Source: Shinella sp. XGS7
GTDB lineage: Bacteria > Pseudomonadota > Gammaproteobacteria > Burkholderiales > Burkholderiaceae_C
NCBI RefSeq assembly: GCF_020535565.1
Contig: NZ_CP084759.1
Coordinates: 1-64,000, forward strand
DNA length: 64,000 bases
Reading direction: 5' to 3'
Part shown: positions 1 to 6,048 of the stretch, piece by piece
How positions within the stretch are numbered: the stretch's first letter is position 1
How the letters are laid out: each line of letters begins with the position of its first letter
Notes under the pieces: model-generated
Database searches by the model: none
What the model was told of the DNA's origin: nothing
Seen by the model: only the letters and a program-made list of their open reading frames with translations
Program-made: the position numbers and the translations under genes

Positions 1-128
1 TTGATGCACTTGCGCGTCCAGAGCTGAAGCTGGGTCTCATCCTCGACCAGCGCCTTCACTCGAGCAAGGTCGTACAACGGCCCCGCGGCGTCGATCTTCG
101 CCCGCCCAGGTTCACTGGGAGGGTTCAA
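1..128 (-). CDS. partial CDS of unknown function, runs off the left edge
   Basis: An open minus-strand frame enters from the left edge with no stop inside the window. From a possible TTG start at 128 it reads as a basic N-terminus containing AKIDAAGPLYDLARVKALVE. The stretch YDLARVKALV resembles the start of small MqsR-like mRNA interferase toxins, but only about 42 residues are visible, so this is a weak resemblance. A perfect palindrome sits about 30 bp upstream of the putative start, as expected for an autoregulated toxin-antitoxin operon. The start codon is uncertain because no ATG is available in frame. Confidence 0.35.
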   Translation of the reverse strand, partial: MNPPSEPGRAKIDAAGPLYDLARVKALVEDETQLQLWTRKCI

Positions 129-154
129 AATGTACTCCGAAAGGACGTTTTTTG

Positions 155-169
155 TTACCACCGTGGTAA
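155..169. promoter_or_regulatory. perfect 15-bp palindrome, candidate operator
   Basis: The sequence TTACCACCGTGGTAA is a perfect 7-bp inverted repeat around one central base. It lies just upstream of the leftward partial gene and just left of the IS66 remnant. Its size and position fit a repressor operator of a toxin-antitoxin-type operon. The repressor is not identified. Confidence 0.45.
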
Positions 170-252
170 ATGTCTGAGTGCTTGGCCGGGATTCTTACAC
201 AACTATGGGTCATGCAGCCTCCGGCGAGAGGATGACTGCGGAAGCTTCCGAC

Positions 253-534
253 TGGGCAGCACTGACGCGCTACCTTGACGACGCCATGCTGCCCATCGAC
301 AACAACTGGGTCGAGAACCGCATCCGGCCGATCGCGCTGGGGCGCTCAAACTGGCTCTTCGCCGGTAGCCTGCGGGCGGGCAAGCGGGCCGCGGCCGTCA
401 TGAGCTTGATCCAATCCGCCAAGCTCAATGGACTGGAGCCCTGGGCCTACCTGAAGGACGTGCTGACCAGGCTGCCGACGCAGCGGGCCGGCGACATCGG
501 CGAACTGCTGCCTCATCACTGGGTACCGGCTTAG
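253..534 (+). pseudogene. tnpC: C-terminal fragment of an IS66-family TnpC transposase
   Basis: From about 253 the frame reads WAALTRYLDD, PIDNNWVENRIRPIALGR, WLFAGSLRAGKRAA and ends LLPHHWVPA. This is the C-terminal end of the DDE transposase of IS66 elements and contains the conserved NNxxExxxRP segment with the catalytic Glu. Roughly 400 upstream residues are missing. The sequence differs clearly from the complete IS66 TnpC at 47950-49476 (for example LNGLEPWAYLKDV against LNGHDPYVYLRDI), so it comes from another element. The left junction lies between the palindrome at 155-169 and codon 253. Confidence 0.85.
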
Positions 535-564
535 GCTTCGCCACGCATCGCCGAGAATGCCAGC

Positions 565-765
565 ATGACCGACACTGAACTTCAGCTCTTGCGCGAACAG
601 CTGTGGGCCACTGCTCGCGACAGAGCTCCACCGACTGAAGAAATCGGTCGTTGGGTGCAATCACTGGATACCGAAGGCGGCCGTGACCGCTGGTTCCAAG
701 CATCGCTGTACTTAGAACTGCAAACAGAACTTTTGCGTCGCCGCAGCATCTCTAATTCGCGCTAG
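565..765 (+). CDS. small hypothetical protein in the IS66 cargo zone
   Basis: A 66-residue ORF begins 30 bp after the tnpC stop and is predicted to be a mostly helical protein (MTDTELQLLREQLW and WFQASLYLELQTELLRR). It belongs to no family I recognise. It lies between tnpC and the candidate IS66 terminal repeat at 1211-1238, so it could be a passenger gene of that element. Coding status is uncertain because the ORF is short. Confidence 0.35.
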   Translation: MTDTELQLLREQLWATARDRAPPTEEIGRWVQSLDTEGGRDRWFQASLYLELQTELLRRRSISNSR

Positions 766-823
766 CCGCCAAAAGAAGATCCCGTGTGGGAAACGGCGGC
801 TACCCAAACAGCGTTGAGGTGGA

Positions 824-1147
824 TCACCACCCCTCACCGGGCCGATCAAATTCGGAGTTCGAATTGGGCGTGAAGGTAAAGCCCTCAAGGTCGCCTTTTT
901 GGACTGCCCATAGGCTCCGCGCCGCACGGCGCCCAGCAGCGACATCTTCCGCATCTCGGCACTGAATGTCCTTGAGCAATTTGAGGCCTCCATCTATAGG
1001 CGCACCGTGGCCCATTGCCGCTGCCACAAGGTCATCAACCAAGCCACCACGGCTCAAAATTTCGATGGCCTCCTCCTTCGAAACCCCAGCGGCCTCAAGA
1101 ATTGGGCCTAGCTTGACCCAGTCGACGGTGCTCGAATCTTCGTGCAT
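824..1147 (-). CDS. hypothetical protein, 107 residues, in the IS66 cargo zone
   Basis: The ORF starts at ATG 1147 and reads MHEDSSTVDWVKLGPILEAAGVSK with a balanced, charged, helix-rich composition typical of a real soluble protein. No family is recognised. It is convergent to the 565-765 ORF, and both lie inside the segment bounded by tnpC and an IS66-like terminal repeat, which suggests cargo. It has no signal peptide or membrane segment. Confidence 0.5.
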   Translation of the reverse strand: MHEDSSTVDWVKLGPILEAAGVSKEEAIEILSRGGLVDDLVAAAMGHGAPIDGGLKLLKDIQCRDAEDVAAGRRAARSLWAVQKGDLEGFTFTPNSNSEFDRPGEGW

Positions 1148-1210
1148 GGCCCAATCCTACTGCGGACGGTGCGAGCCCGCATGGCAGAGAAAGCTACGTG
1201 TTGCCTGCGA

Positions 1211-1238
1211 CGTCAAGATGGATTCGCCGGAAGCTTAC
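1211..1238. repeat. IS66-type terminal inverted repeat
   Basis: Read on the minus strand from 1238 the sequence begins GTAAGCTTCCGGCGAA and continues with CCATCTTGA. This closely matches the proven end of the complete IS66 element at 50314 (GTAAGCGTCCGGCGAAC, then CCATCTTGA). It lies about 700 bp beyond the tnpC stop at 534, which implies an element with a cargo zone between tnpC and its end. No target duplication can be checked because the other end is lost. Confidence 0.65.
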
Positions 1239-1309
1239 GTCCCTCGGCGAATGTCTCTGACCAGCCTAGAACAGAAATTCGGGCTTGCTTCGAAGCACCG
1301 CCGCACACT

Positions 1310-1507
1310 TCACTTTGACCCCGGCGTGCCCTCTTCCGTCCGGCGCTTCTTGCCGTTTCGAAGTCGCTTTTCCGCACGGGACAGCTCGCAAAGGTCTCGG
1401 ACCCTCGTCAGGTCTGATTCGGAGATTGCGCCGCAATCGCTCATGTCTTTGGCGGTCTCCATCAACTCGCGACGCATGCGCATCTCATCATCTCTATGCT
1501 TGGACAT
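1310..1507 (-). pseudogene. N-terminal stub of an HTH-type antitoxin (NadS/HigA-like)
   Basis: The frame from ATG 1507 reads MSKHRDDEMRMRRELMETAK followed by DCGAISESDLTRVRDLCE. This resembles the N-terminal part of NadS-type HTH antitoxins, which precedes their DNA-binding domain. After the Cys-Glu the expected helix-turn-helix is absent and the frame ends in unrelated basic residues, so the gene appears truncated or frameshifted. It overlaps the end of the upstream DUF4926 gene by 14 bp. Confidence 0.45.
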
Positions 1508-1718
1508 CGCTGGCTCCATTGACCTGCTCGTCAGACTGCGTGAGCTGATCTGCCGTCGCCGTAACCACAGCAATCGTCTCGCCAGCTGACGTCATGAATT
1601 CGACCTCATAGGCATCACCCGCGCCGTGTACATGGACCACGACTCTGCGGGCCCCGGCCGCCAGTCGGATGGAATGCAGCGGCACCTTCAAGACAACGTC
1701 GCTATACAGCTCACGCAC
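1494..1718 (-). CDS. DUF4926-family small protein
   Basis: The C-terminal two thirds reads VVVHVHGAGDAYEVEF, then SAGETIAVVT, the hallmark beta-barrel core of DUF4926 proteins, which often sit in toxin-antitoxin clusters. I chose the GTG at 1718 because it overlaps the stop of the upstream gene (1711), which fits translational coupling. An ATG at 1769 is an alternative. The segment HSIRLAAGARR replaces the usual family sequence before the core, so two compensating frameshifts are possible. Its biochemical role is not established. Confidence 0.6.
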   Translation of the reverse strand: MRELYSDVVLKVPLHSIRLAAGARRVVVHVHGAGDAYEVEFMTSAGETIAVVTATADQLTQSDEQVNGASDVQA

Positions 1719-2442
1719 ACAGGCCTCCGCGTGTTCGCTCGAGCAGGGTTTCAACTTGGCGCCGGCCATCCCCGCTGTACAGCGCCTGCGCCGGCGTGGC
1801 GCCATTGAGCTCGGGCAAGGGTTCACCGAGCCAAGCATTCAGCCAGGCCGAGAGGGCGGCCATGTCAGCCTCGCCACCGCTTTGTTCGATCATCAGACAG
1901 AGCTTGTTTAGCAGCGCGGCTTTGGCCCGAGCGTTCTCAAAGTCGGCGCGCTTCAAGAAGGGCTTCTTCAGTGCGTCACTGAATTTTTCCAACCGATGAA
2001 GTGCCGCCTCTGGTCCATCATCGTTCGTCCAGCCAGCTGCCGCGGGCGATTCGCTGTAGGCGACGGGCACACCATGTTCGTAGTAGACCTCGTGGACCGC
2101 AAACCAAGTCTCTTCGTCCGACGGGAACTCGATGACACGACAGTTCCAGTGACTGGCCGGCGTCGGACTCGGCCCAGGAGCCGGTGGCTCGGGGCTGACG
2201 TTTGCACGCGCGGCAATGGCCTCCTGCCAGTCTTGAAGCTGGCCGAGCTTGACCACCTCGTCGAGCCCGACGTTCTCCAGCAGGCCGGCCAACAGGGTGA
2301 GTCGCTGGGCCTCGTCTAAGCAAAGCTTGCCGCGGACTATTTCAAGGCGACCGGGTAGGCGATTGAGTTTCTCCAGGCCTTCCGGCCCGGTCCACGTCCG
2401 GCCGGCACGACCGATGTTCCAGCCGTTGATCTCGTCGTCCAT
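1711..2442 (-). CDS. hypothetical protein with an MbcA/ParS-like (DUF2384) C-terminal domain
   Basis: The 243-residue product has three parts. Residues 1-80 are a helical region (LCLDEAQRLTLLAGLLENVG). Residues about 100-165 contain RVIEFPSDEETWFAVHEVYY, typical of a family of small accessory proteins. The last 70 residues read SAWLNAWLGEPLPELNGATP and end LLERTRGGLCA, which resembles the toxin-binding Xre/MbcA/ParS antitoxin domain. No DNA-binding HTH is visible. ATG 2442 was chosen over an upstream in-frame ATG because the upstream residues look non-coding. The gene lies between yggL and the DUF4926 gene on the same strand and is probably co-transcribed with them. Confidence 0.55.
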   Translation of the reverse strand: MDDEINGWNIGRAGRTWTGPEGLEKLNRLPGRLEIVRGKLCLDEAQRLTLLAGLLENVGLDEVVKLGQLQDWQEAIAARANVSPEPPAPGPSPTPASHWNCRVIEFPSDEETWFAVHEVYYEHGVPVAYSESPAAAGWTNDDGPEAALHRLEKFSDALKKPFLKRADFENARAKAALLNKLCLMIEQSGGEADMAALSAWLNAWLGEPLPELNGATPAQALYSGDGRRQVETLLERTRGGLCA

Positions 2443-2455
2443 GTGCGTGTGATGT

Positions 2456-2836
2456 CTATGGGCAATTGGGCGGTGCACCGGGTGCCTCGTCATACCAGGC
2501 GTCCCGCAGGTGTCCGATCTCATACTTGGCGATGTCGGGCCAGTTGCGAATCCAGCCGTTGAAGGCTTCGCGATCGGCCTCCGTGACACTGCCCCGTCGT
2601 GCGGCCACGAAGCCACAGTTGACCCCGCCTCCCAGACTCAGCTCGCGCGGCTCGATGACCTGCTCGAGCAGTTGGTCGATGAACCGATCCTGCTGCTCGA
2701 TCGACGGAGGCGCCTGCCATGTCAGTTCGTAATCGAAGCCCAGGGTCTGGAACTCGCCGATGCGCAGCTTCTTGCGGAGCCGCCGAGAGCGCGTGCGCTT
2801 CGGTGGCGGCAGCACGAGTAAATCAGTCATGTCCAC
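2456..2836 (-). CDS. yggL: YggL family (DUF469) protein
   Basis: The 126-residue product contains RSRRLRKKLRIGEFQTLGFD near the N-terminus, the characteristic opening of YggL/DUF469. In E. coli this small cytosolic protein binds the 50S ribosomal subunit. The C-terminal part has the extra acidic tail seen in some family members. ATG 2836 is used; an ATG two codons later is equally possible. It is the first gene of a leftward cluster, with 13 bp to the next start. Its presence beside mobile DNA is unusual because yggL is normally chromosomal. Confidence 0.75.
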   Translation of the reverse strand: MDMTDLLVLPPPKRTRSRRLRKKLRIGEFQTLGFDYELTWQAPPSIEQQDRFIDQLLEQVIEPRELSLGGGVNCGFVAARRGSVTEADREAFNGWIRNWPDIAKYEIGHLRDAWYDEAPGAPPNCP

Positions 2837-3069
2837 TCCAGTTGGTGCCTTGCATCACCGAACGTGCTCGCCCAGGGGCTCTGCACAGTGGTTGGATTCA
2901 GTATCGAACCCATACAGGCGAAGTACGTTAACTTGTTGATTTAATTGATGTTTATGATCCATCATGCCGCAGAAAGTGGCGCCCGTCGAGTGTGTGCAGG
3001 CCTCACTTGCCTGCGGAGGAGGCGCCTCCGCGCAGCCGTGCCGCCAGACATCAAGCCCTCGGAGTCCCC

Positions 3070-3948
3070 ATGCAGATCAAAGATGTGCGTCCAGCGTTCT
3101 TCGTCAAGCAGATCCGGTGTGATCGCTGCGACCGCCTGGCTGAGGTGGGCGATGCGGAGCTGGAGTTTCATGAGTTCGTCAGCATCGATCTGAAGGCCGG
3201 CTACGCCTCCATCTTTGGCGATGGCAACCACGTCCAGGTCGACTTGTGCCAGCACTGCCTCAAGGACACTCTGGGACCGTGGCTGCGGATCGACGACCCG
3301 AGCGCCAAGACCCTGGGCCTGTTCGACCCTGATCGGCATGGCGGCGAGTTTCCGAGCGCGGCGGATGCCTCGCTGCAGGAAACGGACAATGTTCAAGTTC
3401 AAGGGCGTATGCCACTCACTGTTCCGTCAGGACTTCATCTGCGGTTGTCCTCGCTCCAAGCCTACTTTGGCCACAGCCTTCGGCTGTACTTTGCGCCGCT
3501 TACGGGTTCCGTGAGAGGCATCCGTCGGGAGTACCGACGACTCGAGTGGGCCGAAAGGCAACGCCTGCGGCGCCAGGCCGAGTTCGAGCGGCGCGGACGA
3601 GAGGCCATCAAGCGCTCTATCGCCGCGGGCGATTGGATCCCGGCCGAAGAAGTCATCGGAAAGTTGAGAGCCAAAGTCGATGCAGCTCGAAAGCGCCGAG
3701 TCATAGGAATGCTGCGCGGGAAGTTGGATGTACCCGCCAACTTTGATGCCCCCCTGCCTGAAGAGGTGCTTCAGGACTTCGAGGGGCGCATGACTACCGA
3801 TAGCAAGCTGGCCGTGACGACGCGTGCCAAGGACGATCCGGGCTTTGTGGAGGCCCTGCTGAGTGAGGCGATCGTGTTGGCCGCCAATGGGGAGCCTGAG
3901 CTCGCTAAACAGGTGCTGCGCGACTTGATCGCCGGAACCAAGCGTTGA
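3070..3948 (+). CDS. mosaic ORF: Zn-ribbon-like head, Phd-like and HTH-antitoxin-like tail
   Basis: ATG 3070 follows a GGAG ribosome-binding site. Residues 1-80 carry two CxxC pairs (CDRC, CQHC) around EFHEFVSIDLKAGYASIFGD, a zinc-ribbon-type module. The centre (about 110-200) is basic and unrecognised. Around residue 220, RGKLDVPANFDAPLPEEV resembles the C-terminus of Phd antitoxins. The final 50 residues (TTRAKDDPGFVEALLSEAI, LRDLIAG) resemble the N-terminus of HigA-like HTH antitoxins but lack the HTH. The frame is open throughout, so either a fusion protein is made or the ORF is a chance join of remnants. Its stop overlaps the next ORF's upstream region. Confidence 0.45.
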   Translation: MQIKDVRPAFFVKQIRCDRCDRLAEVGDAELEFHEFVSIDLKAGYASIFGDGNHVQVDLCQHCLKDTLGPWLRIDDPSAKTLGLFDPDRHGGEFPSAADASLQETDNVQVQGRMPLTVPSGLHLRLSSLQAYFGHSLRLYFAPLTGSVRGIRREYRRLEWAERQRLRRQAEFERRGREAIKRSIAAGDWIPAEEVIGKLRAKVDAARKRRVIGMLRGKLDVPANFDAPLPEEVLQDFEGRMTTDSKLAVTTRAKDDPGFVEALLSEAIVLAANGEPELAKQVLRDLIAGTKR

Positions 3949-3977
3949 GCGGCCCTTTACCGTTCAGAGGAGAAGTG

Positions 3978-4736
3978 ATGATTGAGCTTGTCCGACATCT
4001 TGCCGTTGTTTGCGCGATGGGCCTCGGCCTGGCGGCGCCAGCATGGGCGGACGAGCCGCTGCACGGTCAGGTCATTGGCGTCGTGGGTGGCGACATCATC
4101 ACGTTGGTCGACGCCCGGCAGCGTGAACACCAGTTGCGGCTTGCGTTTATCGACCCGCCCGAGCCCGGTCAGCCCTTCGCCGATGAAGCGCAATCAGCCC
4201 TGTCTGCCATGGTGCTCGGCCGACAAGTGACGGCACAGGTTCGCGGGAGGGACCGAGACGGCATCGCAGCGGTCGAGGTGGTCGAGCCACATGGCCACGT
4301 CGTAAACCTCGAGCTGGTCCGCCGCGGCCTGGCTTGGCGCGACTATTTCGATGCGCAGAACCAGCCCGACCGCGAGCAGTACCAGACTGCCCTGTCCGAA
4401 GCTCAGCAGGCGCGGCAGGGCCTGTGGTCGCAGGATCGCGTGGAGGCACCTCGGGACTTTCGGGCTCGCGTCAGTCAGTACATGCGCTGGTGGCTATATG
4501 CAGTTGCTGGTCTGGCTAGCTTCACCCTGCTTGGGCTCGTCTTCTCCGTCTATGACAAGCAGATCTCGGCCTGGCTCGAACGGCAGGATCAGATCACCAA
4601 GGCATCGGCTGAGGCCTACCGCCAGGCGCGCATGCTGGCTGAGGCAGAGCAAGCAGAGCGGGACCGGACGCGGGAGATCGCCAATCAGGAGATGGACAGA
4701 CTGGCTGCCGAGCGCCGGCGTCGAAAGCCCACGTAG
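3978..4736 (+). CDS. secreted or membrane-anchored thermonuclease (SNase-like) family protein
   Basis: The product is 252 residues. An N-terminal signal peptide ends near AAPAWADEP. A staphylococcal-nuclease-like OB fold follows, with the substrate loop RLAFIDPPEPGQPF, then GRDRDGIAAV and ELVRRGLAWRDYF, where the family catalytic Arg/Glu positions lie. After the nuclease domain there is a membrane segment (WWLYAVAGLASFTLLGLVF) and a charged helical tail. The expected role is hydrolysis of DNA or RNA at the cell envelope; such genes are frequent on conjugative plasmids. ATG 3978 was chosen because an AGGAGA sequence lies 7 bp upstream and the signal peptide starts there. Confidence 0.75.
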   Translation: MIELVRHLAVVCAMGLGLAAPAWADEPLHGQVIGVVGGDIITLVDARQREHQLRLAFIDPPEPGQPFADEAQSALSAMVLGRQVTAQVRGRDRDGIAAVEVVEPHGHVVNLELVRRGLAWRDYFDAQNQPDREQYQTALSEAQQARQGLWSQDRVEAPRDFRARVSQYMRWWLYAVAGLASFTLLGLVFSVYDKQISAWLERQDQITKASAEAYRQARMLAEAEQAERDRTREIANQEMDRLAAERRRRKPT

Positions 4737-4743
4737 CGCCCGC

Positions 4744-5784
4744 CTACATCCCTTGTTCGGTCGCCGTAGTCAGGCTCTCACCGACCCGAGGCCACGCCCT
4801 GTTGAGGGCATCCAAGCCAATGTCCAAGGCCTTGCGCCACGCCGGGCCGCGTGCACGTGTCGAGGCGACCATCTCGACGATGGTGTCGGGATCGCGCTGC
4901 ACGAAGTAGTCGATCAGCGCCGCGGCCTGCGCGATGTCCTTGTTGGTCTTTGATCGGCTGTCCCCGGTCCGTTCGGCGGCCACGAGCAGCTTGCCCACGG
5001 CGTAGGTGGCCGGGGCTGGCAGGTTGACGACGATGGCCGAAGTGCTGCCCAGTAGGGCCGCCGGGATGGGCGCTTCAAGCGCCAGCTCCATGAAGCGCAG
5101 CGGCTGCAAGGTCACGTTCAGCGCACGGCATTCGACCGGCGCGTCACCGGTGCGTGTCCGGGACGTCAGCCAGTCCAGATCGAAGTCAGGCTCGTCCGGC
5201 TTGACGTAGCGTGTCCCAGAGTTCACCGGCACAAAGCCCATCTGCAGGGACTCGATCGCCGAGTGGGCATCGACGCGGGCGTTCGGCGCCACAGCCAATG
5301 AGAGGTTTCTGCCCGCGTGGGCGAAGTCCAGATCGACCGTTTGGCCAGGATCACCCCAGAGCACGCCTAGCACGTTCTGGTAGGCCAAAAAGGCATGCGT
5401 GCCCACGACGAGGGCGCCGGCCGAGAACACGCCATGATCAGCGAGACGCTTCAGCACGCGGAAATGCTTCGGCGCGACGGTGTAGCAGCCCAAGGCTGCA
5501 GCTGCGTTGGACAGCTTGCGCAGGTGCGCCTGGTTCGCAACCGCCGTCTCGTCGTGAGCGGCTGCGATGAGCGCGCGGGTTGCCTCGTCATCCGGACCGA
5601 CATAGATCTGCTCGAGGCCGGCCGGGCCCTTGCGCTGGTAGTAGTGGTACCGCTTGCCGTGGATCAGCTTCGACGCGAAGCCGCCTGGAAGGTCGGCGGG
5701 CGATCGATTGAGCTGCGCCATCCGGGCTGCGGAAAGCACGGAGGAGTAGGCGGCCTGAGCTGCTAGGCTGTTGTCAACGAACAT
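4744..5784 (-). CDS. GSU2403-type nucleotidyltransferase-fold protein
   Basis: The 346-residue protein contains GALVVGTHAFLAYQNVLG followed by TVDLDFAHAG. This matches the G(S/T)xxF and DxD-like motif order of minimal nucleotidyltransferase folds in the GSU2403 family. A second region (YVKPDEPDFDLDWLTSR) completes the fold. Such proteins often act as AbiEii-like or defence-associated transferases, but the substrate is unknown. It is convergent with the nuclease gene, leaving 7 bp. An 8-bp inverted repeat overlaps the region directly upstream of its ATG, suggesting autoregulation. Confidence 0.65.
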   Translation of the reverse strand: MFVDNSLAAQAAYSSVLSAARMAQLNRSPADLPGGFASKLIHGKRYHYYQRKGPAGLEQIYVGPDDEATRALIAAAHDETAVANQAHLRKLSNAAAALGCYTVAPKHFRVLKRLADHGVFSAGALVVGTHAFLAYQNVLGVLWGDPGQTVDLDFAHAGRNLSLAVAPNARVDAHSAIESLQMGFVPVNSGTRYVKPDEPDFDLDWLTSRTRTGDAPVECRALNVTLQPLRFMELALEAPIPAALLGSTSAIVVNLPAPATYAVGKLLVAAERTGDSRSKTNKDIAQAAALIDYFVQRDPDTIVEMVASTRARGPAWRKALDIGLDALNRAWPRVGESLTTATEQGM

Positions 5785-5791
5785 GTTTCTA

Positions 5792-5816
5792 TACTACCTT
5801 TTCTGGTGAGGTAGTA
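5792..5816 (-). promoter_or_regulatory. inverted repeat upstream of the nucleotidyltransferase-like gene
   Basis: TACTACCT at 5792-5799 and AGGTAGTA at 5809-5816 form a perfect 8-bp inverted repeat with a 9-bp spacer, immediately upstream of the ATG at 5784. The position fits an operator covering the promoter or ribosome-binding site. The regulator is unknown. Confidence 0.45.
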
Positions 5817-5871
5817 CATCAACTTCTGACCACAGTGTTGGAAGTCAGCCATCCGGGGGTGCGCATACTTA

Positions 5872-5891
5872 TACTGTTGTTTCATACAGTA
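5872..5891 (+). promoter_or_regulatory. LexA (SOS) box
   Basis: The 20-bp sequence TACTGTTGTTTCATACAGTA has the CTGT-N8-ACAG core and matches the gamma/beta-proteobacterial SOS consensus at every non-spacer position. It overlaps the first base of the umuD start codon. This predicts DNA-damage induction of the rightward transcript that reads into the umuD fragment. Confidence 0.85.
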
Positions 5892-6048
5892 TGAGCCACC
5901 TTTACGACCTCCAAGCCGGCGCCCCGGTCGCCGTTGCCGCTCTGCCGCTCTTGGTCGCTGACCTGGGTGCGGTCGTACACGCCGGCTTCCCCAGCCCGGC
6001 GGAGGACCTGGGCGCGAAGAGGATCGACCTGACCGCTCAGCTGGTCAA
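5891..6048 (+). pseudogene. umuD: N-terminal fragment of umuD, interrupted by IS1071
   Basis: From ATG 5891 the frame reads through VVHAGFPSPAEDLGAKRIDL. This aligns with the self-cleavage region of UmuD (CGFPSPAADYVEQRIDL in E. coli), with the Ala-Gly processing site retained. The protein is cut after about 52 residues by the left end of IS1071 at 6049, before the catalytic Ser/Lys dyad, so no functional UmuD can be made. The remaining umuDC operon is not found in the window. The SOS box is intact upstream. Confidence 0.8.
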
